From: Gracilariopsis chorda
Lineage: Eukaryota; Rhodophyta; Florideophyceae; Gracilariales; Gracilariaceae
Direction: 5' to 3'
Assembly (NCBI GenBank): GCA_003194525.1
Contig: NBIV01000004.1
Coordinates: forward strand, 248,001 to 312,000
Length of the DNA stretch: 64,000 nt
Below the pieces are notes generated by a model, which was not told the origin of the DNA, ran no database searches, and was given only the letters and a program-made list of their open reading frames with translations. Positions within the stretch are counted from its first letter, which is position 1; each line of letters begins with the position of its first letter. Shown here one piece after another: positions 11,966 to 21,440 of this stretch. Position numbers and translations under genes: made by a program.

Positions 11966-13047
11966 AACCACGGGGTGTGCAATGGAAACCGTTGTTGGTC
12001 ATGAGCACACCCTTCGAGGTATTCGATCCCGTCTAAGGTGGTACGGATGGTCCTCCGAATCGGACACATTAGAACCACCTGGTCATATCCCGCGCAACTC
12101 CATAGTGCGGTATTGGCGCAAGCGAGGATAGGCCCCGCCTCACCCTTGAATGGTGTGGTACACCACTCTTAGAAGGGGGAGGGGATGTCAATCGTGACTT
12201 AGACCGCTGGGGTATTAACTTTAGCTAATAACCTAATGGTAAAATGGGAACTGATCATAAGGACAACAACCCTAGAGGCGCTCGCGCAGACAAAGATGAA
12301 CATGAAGAAGACGAAGATGGAAGGGGAGCACCGTTAAGGAAGAGGGGACCCGATCACTTGGTGAGTGCACGGACCACGGAGTGGGAAGTGGTTTGGCGGC
12401 GTGCCGTGCACGAGCGCGGTGCACGCGACTCCCGGACGCGCGAAGGCCGCCAACATGCAACTCAAAAAATTGGGATTTTTTGATTCACCGAGGTAGTCGG
12501 CACGCTATGCACACGACCGCGATTGGGTAACCGATGCGGTAAACAGTAATGTGTGTAGCGCGCGCGCGCGTGCACGCTCGAAAAATTTAAGTATTTTGAC
12601 CGTGCAGGGACGGCAAACTGGCCATCTTCACTCTCCGAAACGCCCGCGTTTTGGAGCTACGGACCAAAAGGTAGAACGCGATTTTTGGCATCATCTGAGC
12701 GGGTAATTTGCGCAGGTAATTTTATTATTCGCCTTGCAAATAACCTCCAAGGCTGGGTGCCACGCTTAGACGCATACGCCCAAGGAGGGTATGCAAACCG
12801 CGAGGGTATCATTGCTGGGCAACCACCACAGGGTGCACGCGCCATGCGCACGTGAAACCATGTAGGAGAGTGCTCTGCGCGCCCCACCCAAAGGGTCCGA
12901 GACCGCCACTCCCGGTGCGGGAGATGCTCCATGGGCTCAGACCGTCTCGGTTAGAAAGAACAGGAAAGAGAAGGCAAGGTTACACATGATGCAAATAGGT
13001 TTATCGACCACAAAGTTGTGAACTAAGATAGTCAATCGAACGCTTGG
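11966..13047. other. gypsy-1 post-pol spacer with purine tract and (GC)n run
   Basis: No convincing frame on either strand. A purine tract, AGAAGGGGGAGGGGA, lies at 12171-12185 and is directly followed by ATGTC, reminiscent of a polypurine tract next to an LTR start. A strictly alternating GC run with a GTGCAC end lies at about 12558-12574. The spacer separates pol from the antisense frames. Confidence 0.5.
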
Positions 13048-13866
13048 TTAGGGAAAATCCTCCATAATTGGAGTGACATTCGGACCACCTGCAGGTCCAA
13101 CAGTGGTACGAGACGGATGACTGGAGGAGGGCGGCGCACCCGCGCTGCCATATCCCCAATTACCCGCCGGGCCAGCACGGCGAGACCCATTGGGGTTGGA
13201 GCCCAGAGTGGTAGGTGGAGCACCTGGATAGGTGGGCGGGACCGTTGCGGAACGGCCCGTAGCGGAGGTACTCGGCGCGGGCATCAGCACATTCCCCACC
13301 GGGTACCGAACTCCAGATGCAAGGAGGGGACCTACAAGGGTACCCAAAAGTGGATCCTTAGTGGAGCTCGCTCCCCTTAGAAGGTCTGAAAGCTCACCAA
13401 CGTGGTGAGTGACTGCACGGTACAATTCAGCCTGGAAGTTGGTCCAGAATCCACCAAGTTGGTTAAACGTTTCCGCATAGGTTGCATGGCGCGGGATAAG
13501 CGCTTCCAAAACGGTGAGCGTTTCCTGAATCGAACGCAGACCAGGGCGGTTAAAGCGGGTGACGCACAGCGGCTGGATGCGCATTCGCGTGTCCGTCACC
13601 TCAAGGGCAGTAACGGGCTCACCCCCTCCCATCGGATTACTTACAAGACCAATTGGTTGGAATGGACCCCTACGCGGCACGAGAGCGGTGTTGGACGGAG
13701 GAACTGGAGGGCGCTGACCAGAAGTAGGGGCCATGGAAGTTGCATGGGTGAGAACCTCGGGGGTCTCGACCACATAACCATACTGGGCTTCTTCTCCCAT
13801 GTGGTCGTCACCAGGCAGAGCTTGCTCACCCGGTGAGGAAATCCTTTGACGTTCATGATCCCACAC
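13048..13866 (-). CDS. Antisense ORF A inside gypsy-1, unknown function
   Basis: A 272-codon open stretch on the strand opposite gag-pol. The first ATG in the frame is at 13800 (MGEEAQYGYVVE), giving about 250 codons. I recognise no domain. The N-terminal half is Pro- and Thr-rich. The middle (RSIQETLTVLEALIPRHA and FWTNFQAELYRAVTHHVGEL) looks helical. The C-terminal third is a low-complexity Ser/Pro/Gly tract with PPSSSHPSRTT. It lies between pol and the 3' LTR. Antisense genes at this position are known in some plant gypsy families such as Grande and Retand, which makes an accessory gene plausible. It could also be an unrelated insertion or chance openness. Confidence 0.5.
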   Translation of the reverse strand: MWDHERQRISSPGEQALPGDDHMGEEAQYGYVVETPEVLTHATSMAPTSGQRPPVPPSNTALVPRRGPFQPIGLVSNPMGGGEPVTALEVTDTRMRIQPLCVTRFNRPGLRSIQETLTVLEALIPRHATYAETFNQLGGFWTNFQAELYRAVTHHVGELSDLLRGASSTKDPLLGTLVGPLLASGVRYPVGNVLMPAPSTSATGRSATVPPTYPGAPPTTLGSNPNGSRRAGPAGNWGYGSAGAPPSSSHPSRTTVGPAGGPNVTPIMEDFP

Positions 13867-14193
13867 TTACCATACTTGTTCAGGACCCCACCGGTGATTC
13901 TCAGCACGGAGGTTGTTGTCCAAGTGATTTTCGGTGTAACCAGTACGGGCGACGATGTCGCAGGTACCTAGACGGCGGATCAACTAGATCAACTGCATGG
14001 GTAAACGGAAGAGGCGACCAACTGGTTGGAACCTATGGGAGTAACAGGCCGTCTCGGGGCACCTCGAGTTCCAGGTGATACCGTGACGGCCGGCTTCCGA
14101 AGCCAACATGGCGACCAGGACGGCCCACTAGCACATCGCAACGGACCATATGGTGTGGTACCAGGGACTACCCTACCGGGTCAGGCTTCCAAA

Positions 14194-15672
14194 TTAGGCC
14201 AGTACCGAAGGGGTTGTAACCGATAACCACTGCAGTGCTTTGTACTCATTCCACCAGCCTGGTTGCTGCACGTACCATTGTCGGCGACCCTCAGTACTCT
14301 GAGAGAAGTACTCAATGAGGTGATAACCATGCATGGTCTTGACCAAACTATTTCGGTGACGAATGCGCGCCTCCGATGCGGCGCCTTCACCCCACCCTTT
14401 ACGGTCGAGCCAATGAATCCTGTCATAAGGAGATTCAAAGGCCACCAGGTCGAGGCCCAGCTTTAACCAATCTGGTGAAGGACCCGCCGAGGAGAGGACA
14501 TCAACGAGTCCCCTGAAGTACAGAAACTCAATGTCACTCCTGAGATGAGGTAAATCACCAGGAATGGTCGGCGGGATGAAGTACCTGAACGGCGAATGGT
14601 GAGCCCGATGGAGGAAGCAGCTGTGACGACCCGGACGGTGACGTGTTTCCTCATCCCTCTTGGGTGGGTTGTGCGGAATGGCTGCCAAACGGTGACTGTC
14701 CCACCTTATCCAAGAGGAGTACAGTGAAAAATCCGGGTGGTCAAACGGTTGACCAAGGGGTTCGCTTACCGGAATGGGCCAGGAAGTGGTTTGCAACAAC
14801 TCCCGACGGAAGTCCGACGGGAGCAGGCCAAACTCACCCATATGGGAGGCATCGTCGGTGGTCGCCACAACCACATATGGGTCATGTAGCACGCGAGTCC
14901 CAGCGGGGAATCCGCGCGCTACGATGTTTACCAGTTCGGCCGAAACGGAAGCGGGCATGTTACCACTTTGGTTTGGAAGTGGCAGGGTCTGCGAAGTACC
15001 CCGCCCCCGCCCGCGCGGACGTGTTACAGACTTGTTTATTGCACTTCGAGGCCCGATGCGGGAGCCGCGAGGGCCGCGAGAACCGCGACCAGACATGGTG
15101 ATCTGGCTGACCGGTGATGGAGGAGGACCGCGACGGTAGTTGGTTGGGAACCTATCCGACCCGGCTAAATAATCGGGTGGAGAAAACCTTCCAGGTGACC
15201 GAGGACGCGGACCAGAGTTGGTATGCGCCGACTCGTCGTTGGCGCCAACCAATTCGGGCAAGGGAAAGCCAATCGGCTCCACTGCGTTCAAATCCCCTCT
15301 ATGGGTCTCAGAGTGCGGTACGGGAGCCTTCTCAGCACGTTGATGCACCATAATGGTCAGTCCGCGTTGCACTTGACCACGTACAAGATGACCCAAATGG
15401 CCATGAAGAGCGCTGAGATGGAGAGCCAAGGGCCACGGAGGCGTCCTGATTATCACCGAACCGTCGAAAGCGGAGAAAGACGGAGAGGAAAGTGACCGAA
15501 CGGCAAAGGACGGCAGGATCCAGGGGCGGGGGGGGGGGAATACGAAACCAAGTTGGTCACTTCGGTCGATGCTGACGTGAAGAGCACTAAGGCCGGTGCT
15601 CAGGCACCGCTTGAGTACTGACCAATGGGTGCACACCAAGACAGAACAACCCAGTAGGGACTGAATTGGCAC
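14194..15672 (-). CDS. Antisense ORF B inside gypsy-1, with an RGG-type basic tract
   Basis: A 492-codon open stretch, antisense to gag-pol and ending close to the 3' LTR. Two ATGs are possible starts, at 15351 and 15096; the second begins MSGRGSRGPRGSRIG. The stretch after it has RGG-like repeats (RPRGRGRG), typical of nucleic-acid-binding tails. The C-terminal 200 residues look globular and are rich in Trp, His and aromatic residues (DFSLYSSWIRWDSHRLAAI, GLDLVAFESPYDRIHWLDRK, WYVQQPGWWNEYKALQWL). I do not recognise the fold and see no membrane segment, so an envelope protein is unlikely. Roles in RNA binding or in control of the element are inference only. Confidence 0.55.
   Translation of the reverse strand: MPIQSLLGCSVLVCTHWSVLKRCLSTGLSALHVSIDRSDQLGFVFPPPRPWILPSFAVRSLSSPSFSAFDGSVIIRTPPWPLALHLSALHGHLGHLVRGQVQRGLTIMVHQRAEKAPVPHSETHRGDLNAVEPIGFPLPELVGANDESAHTNSGPRPRSPGRFSPPDYLAGSDRFPTNYRRGPPPSPVSQITMSGRGSRGPRGSRIGPRSAINKSVTRPRGRGRGTSQTLPLPNQSGNMPASVSAELVNIVARGFPAGTRVLHDPYVVVATTDDASHMGEFGLLPSDFRRELLQTTSWPIPVSEPLGQPFDHPDFSLYSSWIRWDSHRLAAIPHNPPKRDEETRHRPGRHSCFLHRAHHSPFRYFIPPTIPGDLPHLRSDIEFLYFRGLVDVLSSAGPSPDWLKLGLDLVAFESPYDRIHWLDRKGWGEGAASEARIRHRNSLVKTMHGYHLIEYFSQSTEGRRQWYVQQPGWWNEYKALQWLSVTTPSVLA
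15528..15538 (+). other. Run of 11 G
   Basis: Eleven consecutive G follow CAGGGGC about 170 bp before the right LTR. It may be a second polypurine tract or a G-rich structured site. It is also a likely place for sequencing length errors. Confidence 0.6.
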
Positions 15673-15694
15673 CCACGGGGTCGTGGTTGCATGT

Positions 15695-15705
15695 AGGAGG
15701 GGGGG
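15695..15705 (+). promoter_or_regulatory. Polypurine tract of gypsy-1
   Basis: AGGAGGGGGGG ends two bases before the right LTR. A polypurine tract at this position primes plus-strand DNA synthesis in LTR retrotransposons. Confidence 0.8.
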
Positions 15706-15707
15706 TC

Positions 15708-16253
15708 TGTCGTATAGTGGGTTTTTGTACCAAAGTGGTGCGCAAAATACCAGTTCAGTGTGCCACGTGGGTGATTGGACCAGAGTGGTATGTCCTAATA
15801 TATAACTTTAATTTTTAAAAATTGTTCTAACTGTTAACTACAGTACTGAGGTGCACCACTAGGGTGTATCTCAGACGTGGCACACGTAGCGTACCATGTC
15901 CACGGGGAGTGGAGCTCGCCCACCCTTAAAGTGAGCGTCAGCCTTCTCCCCCTTCAAGGTAAATGGTACGCACCTCTTGGATAATGGTGATACCAACCGG
16001 TTTTTACAGTCAACCTTTTTGGTTATCTAAGATCTTATCAGGTATTACTAGTCCGCCAGTCATGATACCTAGCGACTACCACTCTGGTACGTAGAACTAG
16101 CCGACTATCTTGCACCTCTGGTGGTTGGTGCGGCCACAGATCCTACCGGTAGCCCTCGTTTCCCCTTCTTGGTCGAGCCCACCCGGGGCTCCCTAGAGAC
16201 GAGGTCCACACGAACTACCCATTTGGTCATTTACCGTGTTCGGTTATACCACA
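15708..16253 (+). repeat. Right LTR of gypsy-1
   Basis: 546 bp, about 95 percent identical to 4778-5323 by hand count, with the same TG and CA ends. It is followed directly by TACCT, the second copy of the target duplication, and then by the continuation of the copia RT sequence. Confidence 0.93.
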
Positions 16254-17465
16254 TACCTGCATGAAACATACCAGAACGATCCACCAGTGTATGTATCACA
16301 ATTTGCTATTATTCAACGGAACGACCAAAAACCCAGGTAAATACGGACTGTTCCACGCGAGCCTATATGGCACCCCCGCCAGCAGCATATTAATACAACC
16401 ACGCACTCCACATCTTCCTCGTAAACCTCATGTTCAGGCCGTCAGAACACGATCGCTTCCTATCCCTGAAAGTCCACCAAAGGGATTAATCGTAATAAGC
16501 ACGACCAAAGAGGACTTTCTAGTCCTTTCCTCCTGGTCGGAACTCATCGAAGAGCTCTACCAGCAACTCTTGACCAAATACAAATCAAACGATTGGGACG
16601 ACCCATAAAATTTCTCTACTGGCACATCCAACAAAATTAAAATGGCAGCATCCATATCCCCCAACTGAGTGCCATAGCAGACCTCTTGCAGCAAACCAAT
16701 ATGTCAGAATGCAAGCCAGCACTTAGCGCGTATAGCTAACTCACACCTATCGATCAGATGCCACGCACCACCCCCCTATGATCCAAAAACTCAACAAAAT
16801 TCCGATAAATACTGGGAGGAATAGGCTACATCACAGACAGAACCCGACCGGATCTTACTTATGCGACTAATCGCCTCACACAGCACATAGCAGCATATCA
16901 TAGGAACCATTTACAAGCACAAAAAACACTTTAAAGGTACCTTAAAGTGACAAAGACTTACTGCATCTTAATCACCAGAAGATCGACGCACATTTCAGAA
17001 CCAAAATTTTCATCTTATAGTAATGCAGACTTCATGAACTTCAAGAACCGCATGAGTATCACCAGCAAAATTCACACAATAGCAGGCAGGCTATTTCCAT
17101 GGGTCTCAAAACAAAAAGCAATAATTGCACTATTTACAACAGAAACAGAATAAATTGACGCTACACAAAGCAACCAACACACTCAATGGCTACAAAAACC
17201 CATGTCCTCTGCATATTTCAATCAAAAACCAACATCTTATTACATAGACAATCGCAGTGCTATACTTATAGCATCAAAGCAGACCCAAATGAAGCGCAGC
17301 AAGTACAGGTGAATCTGTCATCACTATTTACAACACCCTGTAGCAAAAAAAATTTAGTTGCACAGAATGTCAACGATCAATATGTTAGCAGACATCATGA
17401 CCAAACTTCTACACCGCGATCGTTTCTACACCCTTTTTCTAGGACTCCAAATCACCGCCAAGCTT
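16254..17465 (+). mobile_element. Ty1/copia fossil, right part of reverse transcriptase and RNase H
   Basis: Copia RT text resumes right after the gypsy insertion with YLHETYQNDPPVYV, followed by an SLYG motif (GLFHASLYGTPAS) and VISTTKEDFL. Then comes a YITDRTRPDLTYATNRL-like stretch typical of the RT to RNase H connection. RNase H text follows: SYSNADFMNFKNRMS, FPWVSKQKAIIALFTTETE, the ILIASKQ stretch and a final LADIMTKLLHRDRFYTL. These are standard copia landmarks in the right order. The piece is broken in several places. Integrase is not visible upstream, so this was an internally deleted, old copy before gypsy-1 entered it. Confidence 0.85.
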
Positions 17466-17550
17466 GCTTGAAAAGCAATGCCCCAACCAAGGACTGTCAA
17501 ACACTTAATTGAATTTTGCTGCATTGCATTTCCTTGAAAAGTCAAAATAT

Positions 17551-17618
17551 GCTGTAACGTAGTCAGAAACCAGATATGAGCCCTCGAACAACGATCTTCA
17601 TGTAAACTGAGAAGGTAA
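17551..17618 (+). repeat. Putative right LTR remnant of the copia fossil
   Basis: Matches 3822-3893 (shared GAGCCCTCGAACAACG and TAAACTGA), and lies just after the end of the copia RNase H text. Only about 70 bp align. Confidence 0.5.
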
Positions 17619-18599
17619 TGCGTTGAAGTACAGGAAATGTAGCGCTCAGAAATGCTTAACTGGCAACATATTCAAAATATAAAAAAATGTAAACATTTGC
17701 ACATCGTATGGTATCTACCACACCGATGGTAGACATCCAAGGGCTTAACCTGGGAAAAATACAAATCTTGGACTGCTTTTTCTCTATGGAAACCTGTGTT
17801 CTTTTTTGGAATAGTGGCACTGATTTTCGTTATAATAAACCGCAATTAGGCAAAATATGGCAAATTTAACTTATAAATTGCGGCAGTGCTAATGAAATGG
17901 ACTTTTTTGCTTCCATGAAGGGAATAAAATGCCAAACGCATTTGGTGCATGAATTGAAAAAGAAAAGCGATCAGTTACACAATGAACGTTAACCAAAACT
18001 GAAACGCTTCTTCGTACAGCCTATCTACTATTCTTTCTTCTAAACGGAAAACGTAAAAGCTTTTACCCTCAAGTACTTCACATTCAAGTTTGCAGCCACT
18101 TTATTGAAGCTACGAAGGGTACATTTTTGCCGATTTTGGCACTCCCAAAACCCAAAGCTCTTGCAATTGACGTCTTGATGGACATAATCTGTTTGTGGCC
18201 TTAATTTGGATCTGTACTACAAGTCAAATTTTTAGAAAACCAAAATTGGGCTAATTACAAAAAAGAAAAACAAGTTTCTCTCATCTTCAACCACTTTTTT
18301 GGGTAAAATTCGTTTCAACTTAAGCCCTGTCAAGTAAAGCCCTTTTGACTGCTACCTTTAGTATTCGGCGCAGTAGACTTGGCTGCACACACCTCAGCAC
18401 TTGTAAAGGCTTGTTGGTACTCGGAGCGCTAAGACTCTTTAAGAGTTTGACATCCTGGGCTGACTGTCTGGCGCACAATCTACTGCGACGCCTACCGAGT
18501 TCTTCTACAAGATATTTTCTGAGGTATTATATATGAAAAGCTCCCTAACATGTTTAGAGTCTGCGACAGAGCCATAATTGAGCGACGTGTACCCACACA
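17619..18599. other. Non-coding AT-rich spacer
   Basis: No gene, domain or repeat that I can support. Short frames are present on both strands, but none has recognisable content. The right end has a simple AACAAC-type tract (about 18597-18617), like the 3' tails of nearby LINE fragments. Confidence 0.4.
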
Positions 18600-18770
18600 A
18601 ACAATAACAACAACAAAATTCCGAAATGGTCATGGCTACTAGTGTTGGCTTTCGTAGATAGAGAAGGCTTCTTTAGCAGAAGTCATATCATGATTCCAGT
18701 AAAAAAACCCCAAATAAAGAATAACAACAACGCCAGTGAGCCCCGGCTCAGAGCGCATGCAGCCCCATCT
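18600..18770 (+). mobile_element. LINE 3'-end fragment, C-terminal tail only
   Basis: The frame reading IPKWSWLLVLAFVDREGFFS resembles the extreme C-terminus of the LINE copies at 20.9-21.1 kb (KLLVYLEREGFFSM) and 61.7 kb (CMLVFLARERFF). It is flanked by AAC-rich simple sequence, which is the kind of tail these copies carry. Very short, so confidence is limited. Confidence 0.4.
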
Positions 18771-19139
18771 GCCGATGTGTGCCGAATAGACAGCAAAAGA
18801 TTATGAAGTTACGGAGGACGAGGAAGCCAAATGGAGATGCGATTGGGTCTTCTAGGGGAACCTAGATTTCAGGTACGCTACATGATTTGCCTTCTAAATT
18901 CTAGAAGTTAACATCGTTGCCTCGAAAACAGGGGCACTGCCCATGAGAACTCACACAAATACACACACAACAACAACGAAAACAAAACCAAACTCACAGG
19001 GGTTATCACTCGCCAATGAGATCACTTTAATTCCATGGATGTCCGGAATTCTTTGGTGTTCTCTAATGGTAAAGCCCTGTGCTGGAACAGTGAACTAAAG
19101 GACCTCGTTCGTTCGTTTCTTTTTTTAATGTGGTCAAAT

Positions 19140-19225
19140 GCTTTTTATTACTGAGCTGAAAGAGAGCTTTCAGTAAGAAGCCCTCTCTGTTCAGGAAGGC
19201 CACGAACTTCTGTGGCTCATGTCGA
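19140..19225 (-). mobile_element. LINE 3'-end fragment, minus strand
   Basis: On the minus strand the text PQKFVAFLNREGFLL matches the last residues of the other LINE copies in the window. It is a truncated fragment with no upstream RNase H text attached. Confidence 0.4.
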
Positions 19226-19830
19226 ATTAACTTCTGTATGCTTTCCTTCCATTTCTTTGGGAGACCGCCTACAACTCTCTACGGGCTGTTCGTTTGTATA
19301 CCCTTTGGTAGGCAGAGAGAAAGAACAGCCCCCACTGTAGTATCTGAACCGGGGACTGGAGCTTATACATATCTGTGCTTGAAATTTGAATTGCTCCATG
19401 CTCGCTCGCTCCATTAACTGTTTGTATGGGATTGTAGGTTGTGAGTTCAAGACAGACACCTTACTCCTATGTCGAAATAGAACTGTGTTTTCACAGAAGA
19501 AATTGTGTGTACTGCGGAATGTCAAAAGTTCCTTGGCCATCGGTCGTGGGGCCTCTGCTCCAAGAACACTTTTCAGGGCATAACACCTGGCTCGCAGATT
19601 TATCTAAACAAATTTTCAATTACAGCGAAGGGTTTCGTCCTACAAGACCCCCTTATCCTACACATGCGTTTTTGCGAAGCTTTGCAGAGTTGCGGCAACT
19701 GTTCGCTGTGACACCTGGAACGCAATGCTTTTCCAAGGGTTAAGAAGGTTAGCAATATAGCCTTCCCTTTTACGCCGTCTGTCTTGCTGTATTGGCCTTA
19801 TGACTGCTGTGCTTTTCAAGTAAACATAAA
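19226..19830. other. Spacer without recognised gene
   Basis: Several overlapping frames of 60-100 codons exist on both strands, but no domain is recognisable. It may hold diverged LINE sequence, since LINE fragments lie on both sides. Confidence 0.3.
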
Positions 19831-19834
19831 TCTG

Positions 19835-20215
19835 CCGTCCGCTGACGCTGCAAAGAAAAGCCTAGGGTTGCCCGGAGACCAGCATTGGAAAGAGGAATTG
19901 AATTCCTGCAGGCTGAACAAAGGCTTCGTGTCCGCCTCACAAGCGCAGAGTCGATGGTTGAAGATTCTTGCCGAGGGAAGAATTCTTCGGTAAAAGCTCT
20001 TACCACGCTTTCGGAATTAGTGGCGTGCGCCGATGAACGTACATACGAAGGGTACATGCATTTACGCATACCTGTATTGCTTAAGTTCCTGAGCCCCTGT
20101 CCAAAGAGGTGAATTTGAGAGGAGTGCATACGGTTTTGGCGCAAATAGTTATGGGCCACTTTCCGACCCTGCCGCCGTCTCTATGTTTATTCATAACAAC
20201 GTTCCGGCGAGCCCT
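19835..20215 (+). mobile_element. LINE fragment, end of RNase H and downstream tail
   Basis: AAKKSLGLPGDQHWKEE and LRVRLTSAESMVEDS match the post-RNase H region of the next LINE copy (ARKSLGLP, RTRVRLTSTEPVSEVP). A later piece, LRGVHTVLAQIVMGHFPTLP, matches LRRARTALSQIFTGHVPKLR. About 100 bp in the middle have no counterpart. Its end runs directly into the RNase H text of the next copy, suggesting a recombination or insertion junction near 20.2 kb. Confidence 0.6.
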
Positions 20216-21160
20216 ATCCGAAATTGCTGTGAAAGTTTGCCGTGGCTGGAGAGGGACAATCAGATTTGCTACGGACTCGAAAAGCCTCGTTCAAGGCTTG
20301 CAAACGTCTCAACGACGCCAAACACGCCAGCTACAGGACATCTCTGAATGCATGACATTGTGTGGCGAACAACGCGAGTTGTTCGTCGATGGAAAGGTGA
20401 GGTTTCGATGCCTCGATTTGCTGAGAGGCGATGTTCTTGGGGCTTAAATGCCACTACCGTGTTTCCCAATTGGGAACTGCAAGCATTTGATAAGATACCT
20501 ACGCTAGTGCAACCTACAACTAGGGTTTAAGTAGCCTTTTTGGGTTCCGTCCAGCGCTATGCAGCCGGAAACGGCTACACATTGATAACTAACTATTGCC
20601 AATGTCAAATTGTTCGGATACCGGGACACTGCGGGTTACCACAAAACGAAGCTGTCGACGAACTTGCAAGGAAGAGCCTTGGTCTCCCCTAAGCGCAGCA
20701 GCTCCGGAAAGAGATTGACTTCTTGGAAGTGAAACAGAGAACCCGCGTCCGTCTTACTAGCACAGAGCCAGTAAGCGAAGTCCCAGAGACACTATCAAAG
20801 GTATTGACTCTAAGGAGGGCGCGTACAGCACTGTCGCAGATATTTACAGGTCACGTTCCGAAGCTACGTCCAGTCTCCACTTGTTTCTCAACAACAGGAA
20901 ATGCTTCTGCCCGCTCGGATGTGGGCTCAACATACTTAATAGTGTAGACCATTTCGTTCTTAGATGCCGCCGAAGAGCGGCATCCCGGCGTCGAGAGCTC
21001 CCGCCTCTCCGAGAGAGGCAGGGCTCTGACGCCGAATCAATAGTAAGGACATGGCCAGAAAAGCTGTTGGTGTATCTAGAGAGAGAGGGGTTCTTCTCAA
21101 TGTAACCCCTACCGTAGTCTTGGAATTAGAGACGCAAGCTCATATAAACATACACATTCA
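20216..21160 (+). mobile_element. Non-LTR retrotransposon (LINE) 3' part: RNase H and C-terminal CCHC
   Basis: RNase H motifs: TIRFATDSKSLVQGLQ holds one catalytic Asp, and VRIPGHCGLPQNEAVDELAR holds the conserved His and the last Asp. About 240 bp between them (20350-20590) do not fit and look like an insertion. Downstream are RTRVRLTSTEP, RARTALSQIFTGHVP and a cysteine-rich segment ending NSVDHFVLRC, then the terminal EKLLVYLEREGFFSM. The copy ends with CATATAAACATACACA, an AC-rich tail. LINEs with an RNase H domain place it 3' of reverse transcriptase; no RT is present, so this is a 5'-truncated copy with frameshifts. The last 470 bp are closely similar to 61095-61560. Confidence 0.75.
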
Positions 21161-21189
21161 TAACAAGAGAAGTTTCTGGCCACTTAGAT

Positions 21190-21440
21190 TCGGGACCAGT
21201 ATAGACATAATGTAGATCATATCGTTCTCAGATATCAACGTAGAGCGAAATTCCGGCAAAGAGAGCTTCCACCTCTTCGAGAAAGGCAAGGCCTTGACGT
21301 TGAATCAATAGTGAGAACATGGCAAGTGAAGTTGCTCGTTTATCTGGAGAGAAGGGGTTTACATAGATTCTTACTTGGCTTCTACTGCAATTCTGGAATT
21401 AGGGACACAAGCCCATATAAAAAAGCACACACATAAACCT
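21190..21440 (+). mobile_element. LINE 3'-end fragment, second copy in tandem
   Basis: This repeats the last 250 bp of the preceding LINE (the region around CCATTTCGTTCTTAGATGCC, diverged here, then GAGAGAAGGGGTTT and GGAATTAGGGACACAAGC). It ends with an AC-rich tail at about 21420. It is a very short 5'-truncated copy in the same orientation. Confidence 0.6.

Larger units (their letters stand above)
4778..16253 (+). mobile_element. Ty3/gypsy LTR retrotransposon with antisense accessory region (gypsy-1)
   Basis: This is an 11.5-kb element bounded by two 546-bp direct LTRs beginning TGTCGTATAG and ending ACCACA, flanked by TACCT duplications. Internal order on the plus strand is putative primer site, gag with zinc knuckle, protease, reverse transcriptase, RNase H and integrase. 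Then comes about 3.7 kb that holds no pol text but contains two long minus-strand reading frames, followed by a G-rich polypurine tract and the right LTR. The LTRs differ at about 28 of 546 sites by hand count (about 95 percent identity), so the insertion is neither fresh nor ancient. Gag-pol is broken, with about ten interruptions. A related but older copy lies at 34.2-40.6 kb. Confidence 0.93.

Noticed and set aside
14643-15495. Plus-strand frames of up to 152 codons opposite antisense ORF B
   Set aside because: The minus-strand frame is three times longer and has coherent composition; the plus frames overlap one another and lack domains.
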